This document shows, piece by piece, positions 1 through 8,804 of a stretch of 64,000 bases of DNA. The position numbers and the translations under genes are program-made. A model generated the notes under the pieces. That model made no database searches. It was not told where the DNA came from and saw only the letters and a program-made list of their open reading frames with translations. The stretch's first letter is position 1. Every line of letters begins with the position of its first letter. Origin of the DNA: Sulfurovum sp. (GTDB lineage: Bacteria; Campylobacterota; Campylobacteria; Campylobacterales; Sulfurovaceae); assembly GCA_027081115.1 (NCBI GenBank), contig JALWLD010000057.1, positions 360,497 through 424,496 of the forward strand, in the 5' to 3' direction.

Positions 1-2635
1 TGAGTACAAGAATAACCAATAAGACAGTAGGAATGATCCATATAATCTTTGCCATAGCGGACTCAAGGTATTCAGATTGTCCTGCCCACTCTATGTAGTA
101 GCCTGCTGGAAGTTTGATCTTCTCCAGGGCTTTAATAGCCTTTTCTTTATAAGTCACTACAGACATACCCAGTTGTGGAGTAATATAGATGAAAGTTACC
201 GGTGTTGCCATTTCAGACTTGATGACTGAGGCAGATTGTCTGTATTGTATTTTAGTAAAAGTAGAGAGCGGCACAAAACCAAGTGGAGTTTTGACCTGTA
301 TATTTCTGATCTCATTCAGGTTTCTACGCTCCTCCTCTTCAAAACGCAGGGCAATAGGGTAACGCTCCAAGCCTTTGTACATCGTTGTAACCTTTTTACC
401 ACCAATGGCAGCAGAGGTATACTCCAATATAAGTGACTTGGAAATGTTGTAACGCTTTAACGCTTCTGTATCGATATTGATATCTATGAAGAAACCTGCA
501 GATGCCTGATCGGAGATGACAGATTGTGTACTTTTTAAGTCACGCAGTGTACTCTCTATTTTTTGTGCCACTTCCTGTAAACCTTTGGCATCTTTACCAT
601 AAAGCTTGATCCCCAGAGGTGTTCTGATACCTGAAAGGAGCATATCGATACGTCCACGAATAGGGTAGGTCCATGAATTGACAAGTCCTGGTACCTGTAG
701 AGCTTTATCCATCTCTGCCATAAGCTTTTCGGTGGTCATTCCTTTACGCCATTGATCTCTTGGTTTAAAAGTGATGATTGTTTCTATCATCCCCAGTGGT
801 GCAGGATCAGTGGCTGAGTTTGCACGTCCTCCTTTACCAAAGACAGTTGCGACTTCAGGAAAGCTTTTGAGTATTTTGTCTGTCTTTTGTGTTAAAGCTT
901 TACTCTGATCAATAGATATCCCATAAGGAGTTACAGGCATGTACATTACCGTCTGTTCATCCAGCATTGGCATAAACTCCCAGTTGAGCTTTTGATAGAG
1001 TGGCACAGCCAGTAGCAGTAGTCCTACTGCAAAGGCTATGACAATGTATTTGAGTTTTAAACTGTAGACCAAAATGGGGTGATAGAGCCAGATAAAGAAT
1101 CTGTTTAAAGGATTCTTTGATTCGGGGATGATCTTTCCTTTGACAAAGTAGATCATCAACACAGGAACAAGGGTAACGGCCAAGATCGCCCCTGCGGTCA
1201 TAGCAAAGGTTTTGGTAAATGCCAGAGGAGAAAAGAGTAGTCCTTCTTGACCAGAAAGTGCAAAGATCGGTAAGAAAGAGACCACAACCAGTGCCAAGGC
1301 AAAGAATATGGGACGTCCTACTACTTGGGAAGATTTCACTATGGCAACTATACGCTCATTATCTTCAAGGGAGCGTTTGAGTTTCCCCTCTTCTTTATGC
1401 AAAGCTTTATGGGCATTTTCTATCATGACAATGGAGGCATCTACCATAGCACCAATGGCAATGGCAATTCCTCCTAGAGACATAATGTTTGAACCAATAC
1501 CAAATAATTTCATAAGTAAAAAGGTTAAGCCAATAGTAAGTGGTAGGACAATGAGTACAATCAGTGATGAACGAAAATGCATTAAGAAGAGCCCAATGAT
1601 GATGACTACAATAATACTCTCTTCAATAAGGGTTCCTTTGAGTGTATCTACGGCTTTCCCAATAAGTTCAGAACGGTCATAGGTAGTGATAACATCGACA
1701 CCTTCTACATTTAGCTCTTTCATCTTACTTTTTATACGTTTTAGTGCGGAGTAGACATCTTCTCCATAACGCAGCATTACAATACCACCAACTACTTCAC
1801 CTTCACCATTTAGATCAGCCATACCACGTCTTGCTGCAGGAGTTTTTTCTACACGGCCGATGTCTCCTAATGTGAGAGGGATACCTCCTTTGGTGGTAAT
1901 GACAAGATTTCGCATTTCATTGAGATCTTTAATGTATCCTTTTGCCTGTACCATCCACTCATAACCATTCTGAATGACAATCCGTCCACCGGTATCATTG
2001 TTGTTTTCCTTGAGTGTACGTGTAATATCTTTAATAGAGAGATTATATTGAACCAAGGCATCATTGTTAACCGTGATCTGGTAGGTAGGTATGAACCCAC
2101 CGATGGTTGCTACTTCAGAGACACCATCTACACCCATGAGGGCATACTTATAGTAGTAGTCCTGAAGGGTACGTAACTCTTCAAGTGTTTTGGTTTTGGA
2201 GGTAAGTGCATACTCATAGGCCCAGCCTACACCAGAAGCATCTGGTCCGAGTGTTACTTCCATATTGTCAGGAAGTTGTGACTGTATAGATGCCAACTGT
2301 TCCAGTACACGAGAACGTGCCCAGTATAGGTCTGTCTCTTCTTTGAAAATGATATAGATGAGTGCATTTTCATAGGTAGAGAAACCACGTACTGTCTCAA
2401 TATTGGAGATAGCAAGAAATTGTGAAACCAAAGGGTATGTCCCTTGATCTTCAATGATCTCAGGACTCTGACCTTTCCATGTGACCTGTACGATCACTTG
2501 AGGTGGAGAGAGGTCCGGAAGTGCATCCAGGGGGGTGTTTTTCATGGACCATACAGAGCCCATAATAATGAAAATCGTTGCCATGAGGATAAGGAAACGG
2601 TTTTTTACGGAAAAGGCTATAAGTTTTTCAATCAT
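1..2635 (-). CDS. cusA: CusA-like heavy-metal RND efflux pump (3' end outside window)
   Basis: Inner-membrane proton-driven pump of a tripartite copper/silver exporter; about 878 codons are present and the C-terminal end lies beyond the left edge (family length about 1040). The reading begins MIEKLIAFSVKNRF and reads open throughout. The three substrate methionines known from E. coli CusA have counterparts: YMP in the porter loop, PLGMIET and RIDMLLSGIR. The proton-relay aspartate lies in the TM4 motif AMVDASIVMIENAHK. These residues argue for Cu(I)/Ag(I) rather than Zn/Co specificity. It is the last gene of the set cusC-cusB-cusA on the minus strand, about 105 bp after cusB, in an island of copper genes. 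Family confidence is high; the metal is inferred from the methionines and the neighbours. Confidence 0.93.
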   Translation of the reverse strand, partial: MIEKLIAFSVKNRFLILMATIFIIMGSVWSMKNTPLDALPDLSPPQVIVQVTWKGQSPEIIEDQGTYPLVSQFLAISNIETVRGFSTYENALIYIIFKEETDLYWARSRVLEQLASIQSQLPDNMEVTLGPDASGVGWAYEYALTSKTKTLEELRTLQDYYYKYALMGVDGVSEVATIGGFIPTYQITVNNDALVQYNLSIKDITRTLKENNNDTGGRIVIQNGYEWMVQAKGYIKDLNEMRNLVITTKGGIPLTLGDIGRVEKTPAARRGMADLNGEGEVVGGIVMLRYGEDVYSALKRIKSKMKELNVEGVDVITTYDRSELIGKAVDTLKGTLIEESIIVVIIIGLFLMHFRSSLIVLIVLPLTIGLTFLLMKLFGIGSNIMSLGGIAIAIGAMVDASIVMIENAHKALHKEEGKLKRSLEDNERIVAIVKSSQVVGRPIFFALALVVVSFLPIFALSGQEGLLFSPLAFTKTFAMTAGAILAVTLVPVLMIYFVKGKIIPESKNPLNRFFIWLYHPILVYSLKLKYIVIAFAVGLLLLAVPLYQKLNWEFMPMLDEQTVMYMPVTPYGISIDQSKALTQKTDKILKSFPEVATVFGKGGRANSATDPAPLGMIETIITFKPRDQWRKGMTTEKLMAEMDKALQVPGLVNSWTYPIRGRIDMLLSGIRTPLGIKLYGKDAKGLQEVAQKIESTLRDLKSTQSVISDQASAGFFIDINIDTEALKRYNISKSLILEYTSAAIGGKKVTTMYKGLERYPIALRFEEEERRNLNEIRNIQVKTPLGFVPLSTFTKIQYRQSASVIKSEMATPVTFIYITPQLGMSVVTYKEKAIKALEKIKLPAGYYIEWAGQSEYLESAMAKIIWIIPTVLLVILVL

Positions 2636-2740
2636 AATGATCCTTGATTGTTGTTGCTGTGACTAGTCACATAAACCCACTGTTGGAGTGAACCCAGTGT
2701 TAACGTTGCAAAATGTACTTTTTTCATATTAGATCCATTA

Positions 2741-3991
2741 TTAGTAAATACTATTGATCTGTGCATCTGAATCCATCATGAACAGTGCATTATTAACTAT
2801 ATTTTCATTTTCAAAAAGCCCTTTTTTAACCAGAAAATAGATATTGTCAAGTGGTTCAATATCGATCTCGACTGGTTCATACTCACCTTTGAACTCCGTA
2901 GCAAGGAAGGCATACCATTTGCCATCTTTTCTAAGTGCTGCCGTACGGGGAATGACAAGGCTGGTCTCTGTTTTGGCAGAAGTATGTACTTTGGCATACA
3001 TTCCGGGTTTGAGTACTTCATTGGTGTTGTCTACAATCAAACGTAAAGTGGCTGTTGCTTCTTTGGGATCCAACATAGGATAAAGCAGTGCTTTTTTTGC
3101 TTTAAAAGTTATTGCCACCCCTTTGACTTTCACTGTAAAGTTTTCTAGTTTGTCTAAGTTTTGCAATTCATTTTGAAAGAGTTTTGCTTCCAGCCAAACT
3201 TTATCCAGATTAATTACTTCAAAAAGCTTCTGTTGTTTTTTGAAGCTTGATCCCAGATTAAGATTTTTCTTAAAGATCCAACCGGAAATAGGGGCATAAA
3301 TGGTGGTGAACTCATCTACTCTTCTTGTTTTTTTAATAAGGTCTATCTCTTTTTGACTCACATTGAGCAGTCTGAGTTTTTCTTTTGCTCCTCTGAGCAT
3401 ACCAAGAGTTGCTCTTGTGTCATTAAATTTAAGTGCATTAAGATAATCCTGTTTTGCTTTGTATACTTCCGGAGAGTAGACTTTTACCAGTGCATCTCCT
3501 TTTTTGACTTTTTTGTAGAGTGTATCTGCATAAAGTGTTTCGACATAACCGCTGTACCAGGAAGAGACTTCCACTCTACGTGAATCTTCTATTACAATAT
3601 AACCGTAGTTAACCTGCTCTTTGGCTGCTGTGAGCTGTTTGACTTTAACAGTTCTGACATTAAACAGCTGTTGGATGACATGTTTGTTTGCACGTGCTTT
3701 GATTTTTTCAGGTGTATTTTTTGCTGCCTCTTCATCTTTAAGCATTTGGGCATGTTCTTTGGGTGACATTTTTGTTGAGGCTTTTTCTTTCTCTTCTTTT
3801 TTTAGCATTTCTGTATGCTCTTTTTCTGTCATACCTCCGGCATTTTTTGCCTTTTCTTCAGGTTGAGGAAGAACTTTTTCTGTACTCTCTTTTCCTGTAG
3901 AACATTTTCCTGCTTGACATTTCATCTCTGCGTGAGCACAGAGTGTTAAAAGTACACTGAGTGTAAGAGTTTTGATGAGTATCTGTTTCAT
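2741..3991 (-). CDS. cusB: CusB-like periplasmic adaptor subunit with Met/His-containing N-terminal repeats
   Basis: Membrane-fusion (adaptor) protein, 416 aa, linking CusA to the outer-membrane channel. A signal peptide (about residues 1-21, ending CAHA) is followed by a Cys motif MKCQAGKCSTGK. Then come two near-repeats, MTEKEHTEMLKKEE and MSPKEHAQMLKDEE, which supply Met and His residues that could bind copper. From about residue 115 the usual barrel-sandwich, alpha-hairpin and beta-barrel regions follow, for example the IYAPISGWIFKKNLNLGSSF lipoyl-like half. The ATG overlaps the cusC stop, which indicates translational coupling. No separate CusF is encoded here, so the N-terminal repeat region may do that job; this is inference. 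Confidence 0.9.
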   Translation of the reverse strand: MKQILIKTLTLSVLLTLCAHAEMKCQAGKCSTGKESTEKVLPQPEEKAKNAGGMTEKEHTEMLKKEEKEKASTKMSPKEHAQMLKDEEAAKNTPEKIKARANKHVIQQLFNVRTVKVKQLTAAKEQVNYGYIVIEDSRRVEVSSWYSGYVETLYADTLYKKVKKGDALVKVYSPEVYKAKQDYLNALKFNDTRATLGMLRGAKEKLRLLNVSQKEIDLIKKTRRVDEFTTIYAPISGWIFKKNLNLGSSFKKQQKLFEVINLDKVWLEAKLFQNELQNLDKLENFTVKVKGVAITFKAKKALLYPMLDPKEATATLRLIVDNTNEVLKPGMYAKVHTSAKTETSLVIPRTAALRKDGKWYAFLATEFKGEYEPVEIDIEPLDNIYFLVKKGLFENENIVNNALFMMDSDAQINSIY

Positions 3992-5199
3992 TATTGTATA
4001 TCTCCGATGAGTGATTTGAGTTTGGCTACGCCTCTGAGGTACTGTGCTTTAGCAACAGTACGCTCTTCATCCAGATCCAGTTTCTGTTCTAGCAGTGAGG
4101 TATAGGTAAAGAGGTCTTCACCACTTTCTATAGAAGCTTCGTTAAGTTCGAACATATGTTGAAGCTTGGGAAGACTGTCATTTTGAATGATCCGGTAAAT
4201 ACGGTATGCCTCTTTCATTTTGGCATAAGAGACGCGTATTTGACTCTCAAGTGCAGCATGGTAGTCCAGTGTTTCACTTTTAGCCGCAAGTGCATCTTTT
4301 TTAGCTGCTTCTGTTTCTAGCTTTTCTGAACCAAATATTGGCATAGCAAAACCTATAGAAATACTGGCATAATCCTCAAATTCCTGACGGTTAAAGTAAC
4401 CAACCTGTACAAAAGGATCGGGGTTGACATCAAGGGCTTTCAAGTCTCTGTTTGCATTGGCAACTTTAGTTTTTGAAAGCATTCTCTTATAGGCAGGATT
4501 GTTAGAGAGTTTTGAAAGGTAATAACCCAGAGACTTTGGTTTTTTCATACGCAGTCTGTCTGAGACATATGCATTTTTTCTCTGTACTAAGTAAACCAGT
4601 TTTGCTTTTTGGGAGTTAAGTACAGCTCTGTAACGTTCTGATCTAATGTGAAGTCTGGAGAGTAAAAGTTCTGCAGACATAGAGCTGGAGTGGCTCATAT
4701 TGTCTGTAGAAGCGTAGGCATCATATAAGGCAATGTTCTGTTTGGTCAGTTTTTCATATTCTCTTACTATACGGATACGCTCTTGAATCTCAAGTATAGT
4801 ATAGGCGGTGATACGTATCTCTTCAGCAAGTTTTACTTTGGCAATGTCGTAAGAGGCAAGTATGACAGATTTTTGTGCACGGGTAAAACTTTCTCTTGCA
4901 TCGATCTTTCCAAACCAGGGAAAACGCTGTTTGTAACTGGCTCCCTGAGTCTGCATTGGTTCGATACCTCTATTTGTTATGTCAGAAAACTGAATATCAT
5001 TCATGTTGAGGATAAGTTCCGGATTAGACCAGTTTTTACTTTTTTCTATACGGGCATCCATAGCAGAGAGACGGTACTGTATAGTCTGTAAAGAGGGGTG
5101 TTTGTTCAGTGACTGACCAATAAGCTGGTTAATACTTTCTGCCTGACTGAGGCTACTCAGTGTAAAAAGAGTTAGAAAAAGTTTTGAAATAGTTTGCAT
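3991..5199 (-). CDS. cusC: Outer-membrane efflux protein (TolC/CusC family)
   Basis: Outer-membrane channel of the CusCBA pump, 402 aa. It has an N-terminal signal peptide (LFLTLFTLSSLSQAES) and the long amphipathic helices with paired repeats typical of the OEP family. It starts QLIGQSLNKHPSLQTIQYRL and ends in a helix with LDEERTVAKAQYLRGVAKLKSLIG. No lipobox is seen, unlike E. coli CusC. It is the first gene of the minus-strand cus operon and lies just downstream of a tandem TGTGYAY element in the divergent cus/dsbD promoter region. Family assignment is firm; the symbol is given from context. Confidence 0.88.
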   Translation of the reverse strand: MQTISKLFLTLFTLSSLSQAESINQLIGQSLNKHPSLQTIQYRLSAMDARIEKSKNWSNPELILNMNDIQFSDITNRGIEPMQTQGASYKQRFPWFGKIDARESFTRAQKSVILASYDIAKVKLAEEIRITAYTILEIQERIRIVREYEKLTKQNIALYDAYASTDNMSHSSSMSAELLLSRLHIRSERYRAVLNSQKAKLVYLVQRKNAYVSDRLRMKKPKSLGYYLSKLSNNPAYKRMLSKTKVANANRDLKALDVNPDPFVQVGYFNRQEFEDYASISIGFAMPIFGSEKLETEAAKKDALAAKSETLDYHAALESQIRVSYAKMKEAYRIYRIIQNDSLPKLQHMFELNEASIESGEDLFTYTSLLEQKLDLDEERTVAKAQYLRGVAKLKSLIGDIQ

Positions 5200-5263
5200 C
5201 TCTTGTCCTTGTGGGTATCTCTAAAGTGCTTCCCTTAATATTACATAAGTATAACGCATTTTC

Positions 5264-5306
5264 CGTGCAAGTAGTGTGTACATAGGCTTTGCACACAATC
5301 TGCACA
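5264..5306. promoter_or_regulatory. Divergent tandem operator between cusC and dsbD (copper regulon element)
   Basis: On the plus strand CGTGCAA (5264-5270) and TGTGTAC (5275-5281) are 11 bp apart. On the minus strand TGTGCAG (5306-5300) and TGTGCAA (5295-5289) are also 11 bp apart. A near-perfect inverted repeat, TGTGTACA-N7-TGCACACA, spans 5275-5297. The same tandem element recurs upstream of the other copper genes in the window. Direct repeats with 10-11 bp period are typical of OmpR-family response regulator sites, and such a regulator is encoded at 13600. The site is seen in sequence; the binding protein is inferred. Confidence 0.7.
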
Positions 5307-5353
5307 GTAGTTAAACTATACTGTTGTTATAAAAATATAGATGAAGGTTTATC

Positions 5354-6721
5354 ATGCAACACAGAAAAGTTTTATTATCCTCTTTCTTTTTACTACTCTC
5401 TACAACGCTACTCTTTTCAGCTACCCAAGGTGCACCAAGTGCAGAGCAGGGGATACTCTCTTTGGCATTGGGCTCTTTTGCTGCAGGTCTTTTGTTAACA
5501 TTTACGCCTTGTGTATTACCTATGGTTCCCATTCTTTCAAGTATTATTGTAGGACAGGGGAAGGATATCTCTAAAATAAAGGCTTTTTATCTCTCTTTAG
5601 CATATGTATTGGGTACGGCATTAACGTATACGATCATGGGTGCCATTGCTGGTGCTACAGGTGAACACTTACAGGCATATTTCCAGAATGTCTGGGCGAT
5701 CGGGATCATATCTTTGATCTTTGTAGCAATGGCACTCTCCATGTTTGGACTCTATCAGATACAGCTTCCTTCTTTTATACAGTCCAGACTCAATGCCTCT
5801 TCTCAAGATATTAAAGGTGGATCTGCTCCTATGGTTTTTCTACTGGGGATGATCTCAGCCTTGATCTTAGGTGCCTGTGTCTCTCCTATTCTCATCTCTT
5901 TTCTTGGTATAGCCATCTCAAAAGCTGATCCTGTATTGGGTGCTGTGACGATGTTCTTTATGGCATTGGGTATGGGTGTACCACTTTTACTGCTTGGCCT
6001 AGGAGCAGGGCATCTTCTGCCTAAAGCAGGAGAATGGATGGATATGGTCAAATATACCTTTGGCGTCTTACTTTTAGCTACGGCTATTTATATTTTCAAT
6101 GAACTTGATATCGTACCTCCACTTTTACTCTGGGGTATTTTCTTCATAGTGTTAAGTATCTATCTTGGAGCATTGAAATCTTTGCCTGAAAATGTCTCTA
6201 GCTGGTATACCTTATTGAAAGGATTAGGTGTTGTACTTTTGGTATGGGGTACGTTACTGCTTATTGGGGCAGCGTACGGCCAACGAGATATACTCAAGCC
6301 ATTGCCCAAGTTCAGCGGACAAAATACTGCTGTCATCAGTGAAGGAAATTATGTCCCTTTTTCACTTGTTAATACAATGAATGAACTTGAATTAAAAAAA
6401 GAGCTGGCACTCAAAGAAGGAAAATTTCTGGTGATCTATTTTTATAAAGATACCTGTCCCGTCTGTAAAAAATTAAAAGCCACTACTTTTCAGGATGAAA
6501 AAGTACGTGCAGAGCTAAAAAAAGATTATATTGCGGTACGTGTCAACATTACAGACAGTGCAGACAAAGAGAGTCAGGTGATACAAAAGAGATACAATGT
6601 ATTTGGCTCTCCGGCATTCGTATTTTTTGACAAGAGTGGGAAAGAGCTCCACGATAGTATGTTTTATGGTTATGAAGAACCAGAAGAATTTTATGATACT
6701 TTGGATCTTATAGCAAACTGA
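5354..6721 (+). CDS. dsbD: Short DsbD/CcdA-type thiol:disulfide interchange protein with C-terminal thioredoxin domain
   Basis: Carries reducing power from the cytoplasm across the inner membrane to periplasmic disulfides; 455 aa. A signal peptide (to about residue 24) leads directly into the eight-helix DsbD beta domain, with the redox cysteines in TFTPCVLPMVPI and LGACVSPILISF. A periplasmic thioredoxin-like gamma domain follows from about residue 340, with active site CPVC (YKDTCPVCKK). The periplasmic alpha domain found in E. coli DsbD (565 aa) is missing, so another partner must take the electrons. It is divergent from cusC and shares the copper-type operator. A likely role is keeping Cys pairs of the nearby periplasmic copper proteins reduced; this is inference. 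Confidence 0.88.
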   Translation: MQHRKVLLSSFFLLLSTTLLFSATQGAPSAEQGILSLALGSFAAGLLLTFTPCVLPMVPILSSIIVGQGKDISKIKAFYLSLAYVLGTALTYTIMGAIAGATGEHLQAYFQNVWAIGIISLIFVAMALSMFGLYQIQLPSFIQSRLNASSQDIKGGSAPMVFLLGMISALILGACVSPILISFLGIAISKADPVLGAVTMFFMALGMGVPLLLLGLGAGHLLPKAGEWMDMVKYTFGVLLLATAIYIFNELDIVPPLLLWGIFFIVLSIYLGALKSLPENVSSWYTLLKGLGVVLLVWGTLLLIGAAYGQRDILKPLPKFSGQNTAVISEGNYVPFSLVNTMNELELKKELALKEGKFLVIYFYKDTCPVCKKLKATTFQDEKVRAELKKDYIAVRVNITDSADKESQVIQKRYNVFGSPAFVFFDKSGKELHDSMFYGYEEPEEFYDTLDLIAN

Positions 6722-6743
6722 TACATCAGATGTAGGTCGTTAT

Positions 6744-6812
6744 TTATTTACCGCCACATTTTCCAGGTACGCACTTCATACTAGCTGGTTTTTGAGGTGC
6801 CTGTTTTATCAT
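6744..6812 (-). pseudogene. Remnant or tiny peptide ending in a KCxxGKCGG motif
   Basis: A 22-codon reading frame starts at an ATG (MIKQAPQKPASMKCVPGKCG...) and stops at TAA 6744-6746. The tail MKCVPGKCGG closely resembles the mature N-terminus of CusB (MKCQAGKC) and the motif of the small protein at 15891 (HKCNANRCGG). An in-frame TGA lies six codons upstream of the ATG and no signal peptide can be read, so this is most likely the 3' end of a decayed small secreted metal-binding protein. A very short functional peptide cannot be excluded. It lies between dsbD and the SHOCT gene. Confidence 0.45.
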
Positions 6813-6858
6813 GGCACTACCATATTTTCATGTTGATGTTCCCTTCCTTGTGTAAAAG

Positions 6859-7077
6859 TTATGCTAGGTTAGCTTGCTCTTTTATTTGTCTTGATTTTTC
6901 TACATACTCTTTTTTGTCTATGCCACCGTTTGCATAACGTCTATCCAAAATATCTTGTGCTGCGGAACGGGTGTTTTTATTATGAGATGTTTTTAAAAAA
7001 TAATAGAGAAATGTGAGAATTAAAAGTAGAATGATCAATCCTCCCAATCCTATGCCTATATACCATTCATTATTCAT
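6859..7077 (-). CDS. Small SHOCT-domain membrane protein
   Basis: A 72-aa protein with one N-terminal transmembrane helix (about residues 7-28, GIGLGGLIILLLILTFLYYF) and a C-terminal SHOCT-type short helical motif (AQDILDRRYANGGIDKKEYV). SHOCT proteins of this layout are common next to copper-export genes, but their function is unknown. A tandem TGTGYAY element lies about 70 bp upstream (7149-7166), which places it in the same regulon as the neighbouring cus, copA and oxidase genes. It is a separate transcription unit, since the oxidase gene upstream ends at 7235 with its own terminator-like hairpin. Confidence 0.75.
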   Translation of the reverse strand: MNNEWYIGIGLGGLIILLLILTFLYYFLKTSHNKNTRSAAQDILDRRYANGGIDKKEYVEKSRQIKEQANLA

Positions 7078-7148
7078 AGTGTATCCTTATATTCTATAGT
7101 TAGTCATCCTTTAGCTTAGTTATTCTAGATATTATAGTAGTGTAGAAG

Positions 7149-7166
7149 TGTGTATGTTATGTGCAT
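7149..7166 (+). promoter_or_regulatory. Tandem TGTGYAY operator upstream of the SHOCT gene
   Basis: TGTGTAT (7149-7155) and TGTGCAT (7160-7166) lie 11 bp apart. The 20-bp stretch 7148-7167 differs at only one position from the minus-strand copy in the oxidase/copA promoter region (8767 down to 8748). Conservation this close between two unrelated intergenic regions supports a shared regulator. Confidence 0.65.
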
Positions 7167-7194
7167 ATCTATAATATAGATAAAGTGTTAAGAG

Positions 7195-7216
7195 AAGGTG
7201 GAGGAAAATCCACCTT
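7195..7216 (-). terminator. Terminator-like hairpin after the multicopper oxidase gene
   Basis: Stem AAGGTGGA / TCCACCTT with a six-base loop, 18 bp beyond the oxidase stop codon. The U-rich tail is weak. It probably ends the minus-strand oxidase transcript before the SHOCT promoter. Confidence 0.5.
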
Positions 7217-7234
7217 AGTTTGTGTAAGAGAGGA

Positions 7235-8671
7235 TCATGTAACAGTAAACTGTCCCATCATACCATTGTCTTCATGTTCAAGAAAATGACAGTGGAACAT
7301 ATATGGATTATTGCTATCTGCTGTTATACCGTCACTGGGCATCTCTACAATAAGCTTAACTTTTTCATTTGCCGGTAGATAGACCACATCCTTGTAGCCT
7401 TTTTCATTTGAAGGCACCTGATCTGGAGCATCATTTCGTGATATGACTCTAAAATGTGTATTGTGGATATGGAAATTATGATCAACATTCATAGTATTTA
7501 TAATTTCCCACTCTTCTATATCTCCTTGTGCCAGTGCAACATCTATACGGTTTACATCCATTGCCAAATCATTGATGGTAAAGTTACCCATACTTTGCAT
7601 ACCTAGTCTAAATTGTCTATTATTGGTTGCTGTACCTATGGTATCAAGTGTGGTTAAAGTTGATGGCAAAGTGGTCACATCTGTAGCATTTTTATTGATA
7701 TTGATGTTTAGAAAAGTTTTATTGTTTCTATATTCATGCAGCGTGAGAGAATCTCCTGTATCATTCGTAAAGTCAACAACTATCTCTGCACGTTCACCTG
7801 GAGAGAGTGTCAACTGTGTCATAGTAAGAGGTTGTTCTAAAAAGGCATTGTCTGAAGCGATCTGTTTAAAGTTTTTTCCGTTAGAGAAACCAAGATCATA
7901 GACAGTTGAGTTTGAACCATTCAAGAGACGAAAACGTATCTCTTTTGCTTCAGCATCAAATGTAGGTTCTATGGCACCGTTACAGATGAAGGTATCACCT
8001 ATGTAACCTTGTGAAAGTTCCATATTGTCAGGAGAGTAATCTAATAATGTTTTATCGGTAGAGAAGAAACGGTCTTGTAGTGCCAATGGGATGTCATCAA
8101 GACCATAACGTTTAGGGAGATCCAAATTTTGACTCTCTGCATCTTCTATGATAATGAAACCGGCCAATCCCTGGTAGACATGTGGTGCAGTTTTATGAAG
8201 GTAATGAGGATGATACCAGTTGGTGCAGGCTCTCTGACTGACCGTATATTGTGCAGACCAGGTAGCTCCCACTGCTATAGGTTGGTGTGCTGTACCGTCC
8301 ATATTGCCGGGTACATGCATACCATGGCCATGCATGGTAGTTTCAACATTTAATTTGTTCGTATAGTTTATAGAAATATTGTCTCCTTTTTTAAGTAAGA
8401 GTGTTGGTCCCAGATAGGTACTGTCAATAGCATAGGTATTTGTATCAATACCTTCAAAAAAACTATGTTTTGCCTCTACAATATTAAGATCATAGTGTTT
8501 TATGCCACCGATATCAGTAGGTATTTTTAGTTCAGGTATGGGCAATGCCACTGCTGAGGATGTTCCTGCAGCAGAATTATTACCATCTTCAGTATTTGAC
8601 CCACCACCACAACCTGTGAGTACATACAGTGCTGTTACTGTACTCAAGGTTAAAAAATTTCTTCGTTTCAT
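7235..8671 (-). CDS. Periplasmic multicopper oxidase (CueO/laccase-like)
   Basis: Oxidises Cu(I) to the less toxic Cu(II) or acts on other substrates with reduction of O2; 478 aa from the chosen start. All four copper-binding motifs are present: HGHGMH, WYHPHYLH, HNFHIHNTHF and HCHFLEHEDNGMM. The start MKRRNFLTL at 8671 is chosen over an ATG at 8767 because AGGAAG lies just upstream and because the longer reading would run through the operator repeats. The N-terminus combines a twin-arginine stretch (KRRNFL) with a lipobox (YVLTGC), so it may be a Tat-exported lipoprotein. It is divergent from the copper ATPase gene and probably shares its regulation. Cu(I) oxidase activity is inferred from context. 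Confidence 0.9.
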   Translation of the reverse strand: MKRRNFLTLSTVTALYVLTGCGGGSNTEDGNNSAAGTSSAVALPIPELKIPTDIGGIKHYDLNIVEAKHSFFEGIDTNTYAIDSTYLGPTLLLKKGDNISINYTNKLNVETTMHGHGMHVPGNMDGTAHQPIAVGATWSAQYTVSQRACTNWYHPHYLHKTAPHVYQGLAGFIIIEDAESQNLDLPKRYGLDDIPLALQDRFFSTDKTLLDYSPDNMELSQGYIGDTFICNGAIEPTFDAEAKEIRFRLLNGSNSTVYDLGFSNGKNFKQIASDNAFLEQPLTMTQLTLSPGERAEIVVDFTNDTGDSLTLHEYRNNKTFLNININKNATDVTTLPSTLTTLDTIGTATNNRQFRLGMQSMGNFTINDLAMDVNRIDVALAQGDIEEWEIINTMNVDHNFHIHNTHFRVISRNDAPDQVPSNEKGYKDVVYLPANEKVKLIVEMPSDGITADSNNPYMFHCHFLEHEDNGMMGQFTVT

Positions 8672-8723
8672 AGTTCTTCCTTTGTATGTGTTAATGTTTA
8701 GATAGTGAATCATAGAAGTTTTA

Positions 8724-8766
8724 TGTGTATGTTGTGTGCACAAGGTATATGCACATAATATACACA
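8724..8766. promoter_or_regulatory. Two divergent tandem operators between the oxidase gene and copA
   Basis: Plus strand: TGTGTAT (8724-8730) and TGTGCAC (8735-8741), 11 bp apart. Minus strand: TGTGTAT (8766-8760) and TGTGCAT (8755-8749), 11 bp apart. One copy faces each divergent gene. This matches the arrangement in the cusC/dsbD region and suggests two regulator dimers, one per promoter. Confidence 0.72.
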
Positions 8767-8804
8767 CTTTTGTAATATTATTAAAAAAATACGAAGGAGT
8801 TGAG

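Noticed and set aside
1308-1682. 124-codon plus-strand reading inside cusA
   Set aside because: It is a shadow of the minus-strand pump gene, which shows all family motifs over the same bases.
8672-8767. Longer N-terminus of the multicopper oxidase
   Set aside because: It would read through the operator repeats and give a Cys/His-rich leader without a ribosome site; the Tat/lipoprotein start at 8671 is better.
8736-8804. Longer N-terminus of copA
   Set aside because: It overlaps the regulatory repeats; GAAGGAG before 8805 marks the true start.
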